DNA from: Metalysinibacillus jejuensis
GTDB lineage: Bacteria; Bacillota; Bacilli; Bacillales_A; Planococcaceae
DNA: 53,704 nt
Direction: 5' to 3'
Assembly (NCBI RefSeq): GCF_003057615.1
Contig: NZ_QAFW01000015.1
Coordinates: 1-53,704, forward strand
A program made the position numbers and the translations under genes. Of this stretch, positions 40,628-48,116 are shown one piece after another (the stretch's first letter is position 1; each line of letters begins with the position of its first letter). The notes under the pieces are model-generated. The model had not been told where the DNA came from, searched no databases, and worked only from the letters and a program-made list of their open reading frames with translations.

Positions 40628-40981
40628 ATGATAAAGGGTATTGGTTTAGATATTGTAGAGTTACCAAGATTAAAGAACATTATTACGCGCACGCCGCGCT
40701 TTGTTAATAAAGTGCTAACTATGCGTGAGTATGAAATTTATCAATCACTAAAGCCACATCGTCAGCTAGAATTTTTAGGAGGGCGCTTTGCGGCAAAGGA
40801 AGCTTATGCCAAAGCGTTAGGTACTGGAATTGGTGAACATTGTCGCTTGCATGATATTGAAATAATAGCGAACGATTTAGGTGCTCCTGTACTATATTTT
40901 TGCAATGAATTAACAAGTGATTTTATATCGATAACGCATACTGAAAAATATGCAGCTGCACAAGTAATTATCCTAGTTTAA
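40628..40981 (+). CDS. acpS: Holo-[acyl-carrier-protein] synthase AcpS
   Basis: A 117-residue trimeric transferase that attaches 4'-phosphopantetheine to acyl carrier protein. IGLDIVELPRL holds the Mg-binding Asp and GGRFAAKEAYAKALGTGI the second metal Glu and CoA site; the C-terminal SITHTEKYAAAQVI is typical. ATG at 40628 after AAAGGAGATAGCT. In B. subtilis a lipoprotein gene (ydcC) follows acpS; here alr follows directly. Confidence 0.94.
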   Translation: MIKGIGLDIVELPRLKNIITRTPRFVNKVLTMREYEIYQSLKPHRQLEFLGGRFAAKEAYAKALGTGIGEHCRLHDIEIIANDLGAPVLYFCNELTSDFISITHTEKYAAAQVIILV

Positions 40982-41120
40982 GCATAATATTTCGCTATAA
41001 ATGTGAAAAAATAAAACACATTGTCGATATAAGTAATAGAACAAAATAAAAATTGGTTTTGTTTTATTGTGTTGATTCAGTAGCGTATTATGTTTAGGTT
41101 GGGCTGAAAGAGGGAATAAA

Positions 41121-42236
41121 ATGAGCTCAGTACAATATTATAGACCAACAAAAATTAAGATAAATTTAAAGGCAATTCAACAAAACATTCGTAATCTACA
41201 ACAACACTTAACTGCTAACGTAGAGATTATTGCAGTAGTGAAAGCTAACGCTTATGGCCATGGCGATATCGAAATAGCTAAAGTTGCATTACAAGAAGGT
41301 GCAACGGCTTTAGCTGTCGCTACATTAGAAGAAGCACTACATATGAGAGAAGTATTTAAAGACGTTCCAATTATTGTATTGGGTATTGTGTTGCCCAACT
41401 TTGTTAATGAGGCGATTAGCAAAGAAATTACACTTACCACACCATCTTTACATTGGTTAGAACAAGCGCTTCATTATAAGCGAGAAGGCGCACTAAAGGT
41501 GCATATAAAAATAGATAGCGGCATGGGGCGCATCGGTATAAAATCTAGCGAAGAAATGAAACAGATTGCTAGCTTCCAAGCGCATCCTGAAGTTGATATT
41601 GACGGGGCATTCACCCATTTTGCTACCGCTGATGAAGCAGATGAAACGTACTTTTTACAACAGGTGCAACGGTTTGAGCAATTGATTGCTTATCTAAGAC
41701 AAAAGCCACGCCAAATTCATGTAGCAAATACGGCTACAGCTCTAATTAAATCATCTAAATATCAATTTGATGCGGTGCGCTATGGCATTGCAATGTATGG
41801 CTTAGCAGCCTCATCCTATGTGGCAAAACATATGCCGTTTGCACTGCATCCTGCGCTGTCATTAACAACGATGTTAACGCATGTTAAGCAAGTGCAACAA
41901 GGTGAGAGTATTGGCTATGGGGCGAGTTATTGTGCGCCGAAGACGATGTATATTGGCACATTACCAATTGGTTATGCTGATGGCTTATTACGCAATTTAA
42001 GCGGACAAGATGTACTTATTAATGGCAAACGCATGCCGATTATAGGAAGAATATGCATGGATCAATGTATGGTGGCGCTAGACAGTGCTTATGAAGTTGG
42101 TGAGCAAGTTACATTGCTCGGTACACAGCAAAATAATACAATTCATATAGAAGAATGGGCCGAAAGACTAAATACTATAAACTACGAAATACCTTGTATT
42201 TTAACTTCGCGCGTCCCTAGAATACATGAAAAATGA
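41121..42236 (+). CDS. alr: Alanine racemase
   Basis: A 371-residue PLP enzyme that interconverts L- and D-Ala for cell-wall synthesis. The PLP lysine is in AVVKANAYGHG (about residue 40) and the second catalytic Tyr in IGYGASYCAP; GRICMDQCMVAL is a further signature. Full length. It lies upstream of the ndoAI-ndoA pair as in B. subtilis. GAAAGAGGGAATAAA precedes ATG. Confidence 0.95.
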   Translation: MSSVQYYRPTKIKINLKAIQQNIRNLQQHLTANVEIIAVVKANAYGHGDIEIAKVALQEGATALAVATLEEALHMREVFKDVPIIVLGIVLPNFVNEAISKEITLTTPSLHWLEQALHYKREGALKVHIKIDSGMGRIGIKSSEEMKQIASFQAHPEVDIDGAFTHFATADEADETYFLQQVQRFEQLIAYLRQKPRQIHVANTATALIKSSKYQFDAVRYGIAMYGLAASSYVAKHMPFALHPALSLTTMLTHVKQVQQGESIGYGASYCAPKTMYIGTLPIGYADGLLRNLSGQDVLINGKRMPIIGRICMDQCMVALDSAYEVGEQVTLLGTQQNNTIHIEEWAERLNTINYEIPCILTSRVPRIHEK

Positions 42237-42382
42237 TTAAAAAATAGAAAAAAAGCGCTAAAAATAGGTTTTTCGACAGATATACGACTTATTCGAGCCT
42301 TTAATTCGACCTCCAAAAATGGTAAAATGTACTTAATCAATTTGGCAACTTGAAAATTAGTTGTGAATGGAGGTACGTTTTT

Positions 42383-42604
42383 GTGTGTGCGAAGCTATTT
42401 GATTGTATTAAGCATCATCAAGGAGACTTTATGAGTTGTACCAAAAATGGGACCCGTCCTTCAACTAATCACCGTTCATTTTATGACGTTATGGCGAAAG
42501 GCTATCGCGAAATGTCCACGATAAATTTAAAATTAGCAACAGAGTGTATTACGATAGAATACGAAGCAGATAGTATTGTTGAGCGAGCCGTGAGCGGAGG
42601 TTAA
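42383..42604 (+). CDS. ndoAI: EndoA antitoxin (NdoAI/MazE-like) with atypical N-terminus
   Basis: The C-terminal part, [18 protein letters not shown] and [15 protein letters not shown], matches the toxin-binding half of the B. subtilis EndoA antitoxin, and the toxin gene starts five bases later. The N-terminal part is unusual: no ribbon-helix-helix DNA-binding domain is visible and cysteines are frequent. Two starts are well supported: GTG 42383 (73 residues, GGAGGT eight bases upstream) and ATG 42431 (57 residues, AGGAG five bases upstream). The normal length is about 90. Either the DNA-binding domain was lost or the region has diverged or shifted frame. Expected job: neutralise the RNase toxin. 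Confidence 0.7.
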   Translation: MCAKLFDCIKHHQGDFMSCTKNGTRPSTNHRSFYDVMAKGYREMSTINLKLATECITIEYEADSIVERAVSGG

Positions 42605-42609
42605 CAGTT

Positions 42610-42960
42610 TTGAATATAAAACGTGGTGATGTGTATTTTGCAGATTTGTCACCTGTGGTCGGATCAGAACAAGGAGGGACACGACCAGTTCTCATCATTC
42701 AAAATGATATTGGAAATCGCTTTAGTCCAACAGTAATTGTTGCGGCGGTAACAGCAAAAATTGCAAAAGCAAAATTTCCAACACATGTTGAAATTAATGC
42801 AAAAGAGTATGGTTTTGAGCGCGATTCCGTAATATTGTTAGAACAAATTCGAACAATTGATAAATCGCGCTTAACAGATAAAATTACACGTCTAGATAAA
42901 CCGCTAATGCGAAAAGTAGATGCTGCATTAATGATTAGTTTAGGTTTAGTTGATTTATAA
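42610..42960 (+). CDS. ndoA: EndoA/MazF-type endoribonuclease toxin
   Basis: A 116-residue MazF-family mRNA interferase, almost identical in pattern to B. subtilis EndoA, which cleaves at [25 protein letters not shown] is the N-terminal block with the catalytic Arg in [11 protein letters not shown], and [11 protein letters not shown] carries the catalytic Thr. TTG start with GCGGAGG upstream. It forms an operon with the antitoxin; a terminator follows, separating it from rsbR. Confidence 0.95.
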   Translation: MNIKRGDVYFADLSPVVGSEQGGTRPVLIIQNDIGNRFSPTVIVAAVTAKIAKAKFPTHVEINAKEYGFERDSVILLEQIRTIDKSRLTDKITRLDKPLMRKVDAALMISLGLVDL

Positions 42961-42973
42961 CATACATACAGCT

Positions 42974-43017
42974 ATAGCATCGGCCATCACTTACATGATA
43001 AGGTGACCGGTGCTTTT
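42974..43017 (+). terminator. Rho-independent terminator
   Basis: AGCATCGG(CCA)TCACTT pairs with AAGGTGACCGGTGCT, then T6. Confidence 0.8.
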
Positions 43018-43027
43018 TTAGTATCTA

Positions 43028-43056
43028 AAGACAAGTTTTCAGCGTATGATTAAAAT
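43028..43056 (+). promoter_or_regulatory. rsbR operon sigma-A promoter
   Basis: AAGACA (43028-43033), 17 bases, TAAAAT (43051-43056), followed by GAAACGGGG before the rsbR ATG at 43084. Confidence 0.5.
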
Positions 43057-43083
43057 AAAAGAAAAGAAACGGGGTAACCAAGC

Positions 43084-43902
43084 ATGAATGAACAGTTTTT
43101 TGGAGCAATAAGAGAGCATCGTCAACAAATTGTAGAACGTACCATTGAAGAATTAAGCCGTGGGAAAGAATATGTACCAGAAGAAGTATTAAAGGATAGC
43201 CAATTAAAGCCGATTATTACTGAAGTGCTAGATTTAATTGAGTTAGTGGATGAGCAACAAGAACAACGTCTTCAAAACTTCTTTAGAGGAAGTAAACGTT
43301 TAACATGGTCAATTGTCACCGTTTTGCATATTTTTGATTGTATCGGTTTAAGTGTTTATCGTTTAATGGACGAATTGAATATCGTAGATGAGTTGCCAAA
43401 GGATAGACAACTAATTGAGTTAGAGAAACGTGTTATTCCTATCCGTAATCGTTTTGTGCAGTTACATGTAGATTTGTGGGAGAGCACAGTAGAAGTGCAA
43501 AGACTAGCTTTAAAAGAGCTTACAGCCCCACTTATTCCGATTTTTGATAAAATTTCTGTAATGCCAATTGTGGGCACAGTTGACACAGAACGTGCTAAAT
43601 TAATAATAGAGAACTTATTACACGGTGCTGTTTCGCATAAAAGTGAAGTGGTGTTAATCGATATTACAGCTGTGCCAGTAGTTGACACAATGGTTGCACA
43701 TTATATGATGCAAGCTGTTGAAGCTTTGCGTTTGGTTGGTACGCGTAGTATGTTAGTGGGAATTCGTCCAGAGATTGCACAGACCATTGTGAATTTAGGT
43801 GTGCAAATGCACGATTTTGAAACAGAAAGCACATTGCAACGTGGTGTAGAAAAAGCACTTCGTAGCATTAACCGAAAAATTATTGAGGTGAAAGATTCGT
43901 GA
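43084..43902 (+). CDS. rsbR: Stressosome protein RsbR
   Basis: A 272-residue stressosome component: N-terminal non-haem-globin-like sensor domain (about 1-135), a linker helix, and a C-terminal STAS domain. The two RsbT phosphorylation sites are conserved: VGTVDTERA and [20 protein letters not shown]. It holds RsbT in unstressed cells. It is the only RsbR paralogue in the window. Its stop overlaps the rsbS start, implying coupled translation. Confidence 0.94.
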   Translation: MNEQFFGAIREHRQQIVERTIEELSRGKEYVPEEVLKDSQLKPIITEVLDLIELVDEQQEQRLQNFFRGSKRLTWSIVTVLHIFDCIGLSVYRLMDELNIVDELPKDRQLIELEKRVIPIRNRFVQLHVDLWESTVEVQRLALKELTAPLIPIFDKISVMPIVGTVDTERAKLIIENLLHGAVSHKSEVVLIDITAVPVVDTMVAHYMMQAVEALRLVGTRSMLVGIRPEIAQTIVNLGVQMHDFETESTLQRGVEKALRSINRKIIEVKDS

Positions 43903-44261
43903 GTTTAAAAGTACCGATTTTAAAATTATATGACTGTTTAATCGTTTCAATTCAGTGGGAATTAGATGATCACATGGCTATGATGTTTCAAGAAGATTTA
44001 TTAAATAAACTGTATGAAACAGGTGCACGAGGCGTCGTTTTAGATTTAACATTTGTGGATTTTATGGATTCGTATATTGCGAAAGTAATAGGAGACGCAA
44101 TTAATATGGTGGCGTTAATGGGGGCAAAATTAGTATTAACCGGCATTCAACCTCCTGTCGCTATCACACTCGTAGAACTTGGTATTAGCTTAAATGCAAA
44201 CTCCACGGCACTCGATTTAGAAAAAGGGTTAGAACAGCTTCGAAAAGAACTGGGGGGTTAA
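43899..44261 (+). CDS. rsbS: Stressosome scaffold RsbS
   Basis: A 120-residue stand-alone STAS protein. Ser58 in [14 protein letters not shown] corresponds to the Ser59 phosphosite of B. subtilis RsbS. It binds RsbT within the stressosome; phosphorylation by RsbT frees the kinase. GTG start overlaps the rsbR stop; GAGGTGAAAGATTC precedes it. Confidence 0.94.
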   Translation: MSLKVPILKLYDCLIVSIQWELDDHMAMMFQEDLLNKLYETGARGVVLDLTFVDFMDSYIAKVIGDAINMVALMGAKLVLTGIQPPVAITLVELGISLNANSTALDLEKGLEQLRKELGG

Positions 44262-44263
44262 GT

Positions 44264-44665
44264 ATGGCAAAACAAACGTCAGTGGAAATTGTTACGGAAT
44301 GGGACATCGTTGCTGCACGTCAACTAGGGCGTAATGAGGCAAAAGCTCTCGGTTTCGGAACAGTGGACCAAGCACGGATTACGACTGCCATTAGCGAATT
44401 AGCTAGAAATATATACTTATATGCCCGTGTAGGCCGTATTGATATTGAGCGTTTAGATGAAGACGGCAAACAAGGTATATTAATTGTGGCAAGCGATAAA
44501 GGTGCGGGGATAGAAGATGTTCGTAAAGTGTTAGAGGATGGCTACTCTACTTCAGGAGGGTTAGGTGCGGGACTTCCTGGGGTAAAACGCTTAATGGATA
44601 GCATGGATATTGTCTCGAAAAGTGGTGAAGGGACAACGATTACAATTACTAAATGGCTGCGATAA
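44264..44665 (+). CDS. rsbT: Switch kinase RsbT
   Basis: A 133-residue GHKL-type serine/threonine kinase. N-box ISELARNIYLYA, G1 box ASDKGAGIED and G2 GLGAGLPGVKRLMD are all present. It phosphorylates RsbR and RsbS, then moves to activate RsbU. Start two bases after rsbS with GGGGGGTTAAGT upstream. Confidence 0.94.
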   Translation: MAKQTSVEIVTEWDIVAARQLGRNEAKALGFGTVDQARITTAISELARNIYLYARVGRIDIERLDEDGKQGILIVASDKGAGIEDVRKVLEDGYSTSGGLGAGLPGVKRLMDSMDIVSKSGEGTTITITKWLR

Positions 44666-44678
44666 GGTGTGAGTGTAA

Positions 44679-45674
44679 ATGGAAGAATTAGAACGCGAAT
44701 ATCATAAAATTTTATCAGATTATATTAAAGATCAAAATGAGCGTAATTTATATATAGGTCAAAACTTTGTGAGGCAGCTTATTCGCCGTAATGTTGCTCC
44801 AGAAGATGTCGTAAGTTTACACAAAGAAGCCGTAGAAGAAATCTTCCCTGAGGAAATTGAAGGGCTTCGCACAGCTTATGATTTCCTCATCGAAATGATG
44901 GTGCATTACGGCATGGCTTTGCGTGAACATCAAAGCTTAATTCAGAAGCAAGCTGAATTACAAATTGAAATGAATATCGCAGCTAATGTCCAAAAGACCA
45001 TGCTTCAAACAACAATACCTACAAGTGAACAAGTCGAAATCGGTATGGTGTCCACACCATTGAAAACTGTGAATGGCGACTATGTGCACTTTATTGAAGA
45101 TGATCGTTACGTAGGGGTAGCAGTAACGGATGTTGTAGGGAAAGGGGTCCCTGCAGCACTTTGTATGTCCATGGTGAAATATGGACTAGAGACGATGCGA
45201 GACTCTGGGCATACGCCTTCACGCGTGCTGAGTGTCTTAAATCGAATTGTTGAACAAAACGTAGACGACAGCATGTTTATTTCGATGTTTTACGGTTGCT
45301 ATGTACCACGAGCAAATAAGTTTTATTATGGTTCAGCTGGTCATGAGCCTGCTTTTTTATACCGCGCACAGGAAGATAAATTTTATGATTTAGAGGCAAA
45401 CGGTATTTTACTAGGTATTATTCCTACGGCCGAATATATCGATAATGAAGTCGTTTTACATAAAGATGACATGGTTATTGTAGTTACTGATGGTGTAACT
45501 GAGTTTAGGCAAGGTGATGATATTGATGAGCGAGGTGTTGTGGCTTCGCTAATTAACGATGTAAAACATTTGGCGCCACAACAGATTTGTGAATATTTAT
45601 ATCGTGAACTTGAAGAGTTACATGAATTTAATTTAAGAGATGATTTTACTGTAGTAGTAATTAAAAAAAGATAA
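44679..45674 (+). CDS. rsbU: Environmental-stress phosphatase RsbU
   Basis: A 331-residue protein: an N-terminal helical RsbT-binding domain (about 1-85), a coiled coil, and a C-terminal PP2C-type phosphatase domain. Metal motifs include TVNGDYVHF, VAVTDVVGKGVPAALCMSM and VIVVTDGVTEFR, with a final RDDFTVVVIK. It dephosphorylates RsbV when bound by RsbT. The last gene before the internal sigma-B promoter. Confidence 0.94.
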   Translation: MEELEREYHKILSDYIKDQNERNLYIGQNFVRQLIRRNVAPEDVVSLHKEAVEEIFPEEIEGLRTAYDFLIEMMVHYGMALREHQSLIQKQAELQIEMNIAANVQKTMLQTTIPTSEQVEIGMVSTPLKTVNGDYVHFIEDDRYVGVAVTDVVGKGVPAALCMSMVKYGLETMRDSGHTPSRVLSVLNRIVEQNVDDSMFISMFYGCYVPRANKFYYGSAGHEPAFLYRAQEDKFYDLEANGILLGIIPTAEYIDNEVVLHKDDMVIVVTDGVTEFRQGDDIDERGVVASLINDVKHLAPQQICEYLYRELEELHEFNLRDDFTVVVIKKR

Positions 45675-45675
45675 G

Positions 45676-45701
45676 GTTTAAAAGTTATTCGCTAAGGGTA
45701 C
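45676..45701 (+). promoter_or_regulatory. Sigma-B promoter in front of rsbV
   Basis: GTTTAA (45676-45681), 14 bases, GGGTAC (45696-45701). It matches the sigma-B consensus and has the position of the autoregulatory promoter before rsbV in B. subtilis. It would amplify rsbV-rsbW-sigB-rsbX under stress. Confidence 0.85.
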
Positions 45702-45747
45702 ACTACAGTAATTAACACTGGGTAAATTACAGAGGGGGTTATTTACG

Positions 45748-46080
45748 ATGGATATGAAAGTTTATTTTAAAGAAGATGATAATGTTTTACGTGGTTATGT
45801 AGAAGGTGAAATTGATGCCTATACCGCACCGCAATTACGTGACGGCTTAGAAGCCGTAGAAGTAACGGAAGGGCTTAATATCGAAGTTGACTTAACGAAT
45901 GTGAGCTATATTGATAGTACTGGTCTCGGTATTTTTGTCGCTTTTTATAAGCGTGTACAACGTGAAGGTGGCAACGTTCGACTTACAGGCTTATCAGAAC
46001 GTATTAAACATTTGTTTAAAATTACAGGCTTAAGTGAGCTTATGAATATTGAGGGCGAAAAGAAGGTGAAATTAAGCTAA
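45748..46080 (+). CDS. rsbV: Anti-anti-sigma factor RsbV
   Basis: A 110-residue STAS protein. Ser57 in YIDSTGLGIFV is the site phosphorylated by RsbW. Dephosphorylated RsbV binds RsbW and releases sigma-B. AGAGGGGGTTATTTACG precedes ATG; rsbW begins at its last base. Confidence 0.95.
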   Translation: MDMKVYFKEDDNVLRGYVEGEIDAYTAPQLRDGLEAVEVTEGLNIEVDLTNVSYIDSTGLGIFVAFYKRVQREGGNVRLTGLSERIKHLFKITGLSELMNIEGEKKVKLS

Positions 46081-46553
46081 TGACGAAACCATTTGATTAT
46101 GTAGAGATGAAATTTCCTGCTAAGTCTCAATATGTGAGTGTTATCCGTTTAACTGTTTCTAGTTTAGCAAGCCGTATTGGCTTTTCTTATGATGATATAG
46201 AAGATTTGAAAATCGCTGTTAGTGAAGCTGTCACTAATGTTGTGCATCACGCTTACGAAGGTGCTGGTGAAATGGTAATCGGCTGTGCGATGTACGAAGA
46301 GAAAATCGAACTGATGATTTCGGATTATGGTTCTAGCTTTGAATATGAAACGGTAAAATCAACAGTAGGACCTTATCATAATGAGCAATCTATTGAAAAC
46401 CTACGCGAAGGCGGACTAGGTTTATATTTAATGGATGCACTTATGGATGAGGTATTATTGGCAAACAACGATAGTGGTGTGACAGTCTTCATGACAAAAT
46501 ACATCGCTAGAGAGCAGGTGGATGAGGTTGCCGAAAAAGTCACAACACAATAA
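46080..46553 (+). CDS. rsbW: Anti-sigma-B factor and kinase RsbW
   Basis: A 157-residue GHKL kinase and anti-sigma factor. N box KIAVSEAVTNVVHHAY, then ISDYGSSFE and the G2 region GGLGLYLMDALMDEV. It binds sigma-B or phosphorylates RsbV. It overlaps sigB by about 30 bases, which couples translation of partner proteins. Confidence 0.95.
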   Translation: MTKPFDYVEMKFPAKSQYVSVIRLTVSSLASRIGFSYDDIEDLKIAVSEAVTNVVHHAYEGAGEMVIGCAMYEEKIELMISDYGSSFEYETVKSTVGPYHNEQSIENLREGGLGLYLMDALMDEVLLANNDSGVTVFMTKYIAREQVDEVAEKVTTQ

Positions 46554-47316
46554 ACGTGCTTCTAAAGAGCAAGTTTTTGAGTGGATTGTGCAGTATCAAC
46601 AAAATGAAGACCAAGAAGCGCAAACGAACTTAGTATTAAACTATCAATACTTGGTGGATTCTATTGCACGTAAGTACTCAAGTAACTACTCGAACTTAGA
46701 AGATATGAAACAAGTAGGTATGTTAGGCTTATTAGGCGCTATTCGTCGCTTTGATGTGGAGTTTGGGCGTACTTTTGAAGCTTTTGCGGTACCGACAATT
46801 GTAGGAGAAATTAAACGTTTTTTACGAGATAAAACATGGGATGTTCATGTGCCACGTCGCATTAAAGAACTGGGGCCTCGTATTAAATCTACAGTGGAAG
46901 CTTTAACGACGGAGTTGCAACGCTCACCTACAATTTCAGAAATTGCTGAGCGTCTAGAAGTAACGGATGAAGAAGTGTTAGAAGCAATGGAGATGGGACG
47001 TAGTTATCAAGCGTTGTCCATGGATCATTCGATTGAATCTGATTCTGACGGTAGCTCTATTACACTGTTTGACGTTATTGGTCAAACTGATGAAGAGTAT
47101 GAAAAGACCAATAAGCGCATGATAGTAGCGGAAGCGATGGATGTGTTAACAGAGAGAGAGAAACAAATCATTCAACTCACTTACTTAGAGCAACTAAGTC
47201 AAAAAGAAGCGGGCGAACGACTTGGTATTTCTCAGATGCATGTTTCACGTCTTCAACGTAAAGCGATTAAAAAGTTACAAGATGCTGTATTAGTAGAGGA
47301 TAGTGTATCATCATGA
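46522..47316 (+). CDS. sigB: General stress sigma factor SigB
   Basis: A 264-residue sigma-70 factor of the SigB/SigF group. Region 2 reads YSNLEDMKQVGMLGLLGAIR and GRTFEAFAVPTIVGEIKRFL, region 3 starts near DVHVPRRIKELGPRI, and region 4 holds the DNA-binding LSQKEAGERLGISQMHVSRL. Start is ATG 46522 or TTG 46528 (the TTG has the better gap from AGGTGG). Two promoters of its type are visible in this window. Its last bases overlap rsbX. Confidence 0.95.
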   Translation: MRLPKKSQHNKRASKEQVFEWIVQYQQNEDQEAQTNLVLNYQYLVDSIARKYSSNYSNLEDMKQVGMLGLLGAIRRFDVEFGRTFEAFAVPTIVGEIKRFLRDKTWDVHVPRRIKELGPRIKSTVEALTTELQRSPTISEIAERLEVTDEEVLEAMEMGRSYQALSMDHSIESDSDGSSITLFDVIGQTDEEYEKTNKRMIVAEAMDVLTEREKQIIQLTYLEQLSQKEAGERLGISQMHVSRLQRKAIKKLQDAVLVEDSVSS

Positions 47317-47891
47317 CCACAGTAGTGAGTGCTATTTATTGCGCAGCTAAAGAACACGGTTTAATAGCAGGCGATAGTTGCTTTGAAAAATATCATCCCG
47401 ATTATTATATTTGTAGTATTGCTGACGGTCTTGGAAGTGGTGAGATGGCACAACAATCCGCTGCTGTAATGCCTGAGATTTTAACGAAATATAGCGATGA
47501 GTCTGTCTGTCAACTAATGGCGCGTTGCAATGAAGCATTGAAGTATAAGCGAGGCGCTGCTATCGCTATCGCTAAAGTTCATTACGCCACGCAACAGGTA
47601 GAATATAGTTCTGTAGGTAATGTGCAAATGTATATGATCAACGATGCAGATAAATTAATTTATCCGATTCCACAAGCGGGATTTCTATCAGGTCGTAAAC
47701 TACATATCACCTCTCAAAATATAAATTATCAACCGAATAGCCGATTCTTTATGCATTCAGACGGTATCGTAGTGCGTAGACCAGCTGAACTCATAAAGAA
47801 TCATAGTTCGGCTCAAGCGATGGTTAACGCAGTCATACCTACGATTGACTTTAAAGATGATGCTACGATGATTGCTATAGAAATAAAATAA
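47313..47891 (+). CDS. rsbX: Feedback phosphatase RsbX
   Basis: A 192-residue PP2C-type phosphatase. CSIADGLGSGEMA and MHSDGIVVRRP carry metal Asp residues. It removes phosphate from RsbS and RsbR, resetting the stressosome. ATG overlaps the sigB stop (ATGA). A strong terminator ends the operon. Confidence 0.92.
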   Translation: MTTVVSAIYCAAKEHGLIAGDSCFEKYHPDYYICSIADGLGSGEMAQQSAAVMPEILTKYSDESVCQLMARCNEALKYKRGAAIAIAKVHYATQQVEYSSVGNVQMYMINDADKLIYPIPQAGFLSGRKLHITSQNINYQPNSRFFMHSDGIVVRRPAELIKNHSSAQAMVNAVIPTIDFKDDATMIAIEIK

Positions 47892-47936
47892 GCTATTTGA
47901 GGGCGCTTTGCTTACTCAAATAGCTTATTTTTATCG
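47888..47936 (+). terminator. Rho-independent terminator of the sigB operon
   Basis: AATAAGCTATTTGAG pairs with CTCAAATAGCTTATT, followed by TTTATC. Confidence 0.85.
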
Positions 47937-48053
47937 GAGAAAAGGAATGGAGAGCTTCGCGTAGTCGAAATAAGAGAAACCGCTACAAATAAAGCAATAC
48001 ACTTGCAAGTATGCCCACTTCCTAAGAATTTCTACCTTTTAGCTTAATGCTCC

Positions 48054-48077
48054 GTTAGAATTCGCAAATGTGGGATA
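48054..48077 (+). promoter_or_regulatory. Weak sigma-B-like promoter before tex
   Basis: GTTAGA (48054-48059), 12 bases, GGGATA (48072-48077). The -10 agrees with GGGWAW, the -35 has one key mismatch. Tentative. Confidence 0.25.
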
Positions 48078-48116
48078 GTTCCATGTAAAATAAAAAGATG
48101 AAAGGTAGTGAGTAGA

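Noticed and set aside
41006-41085. Inverted AT-rich repeats (AATAAAACA...TGTTTTATT) between acpS and alr as a regulatory element
   Set aside because: Low complexity and imperfect; no T-run or known motif.
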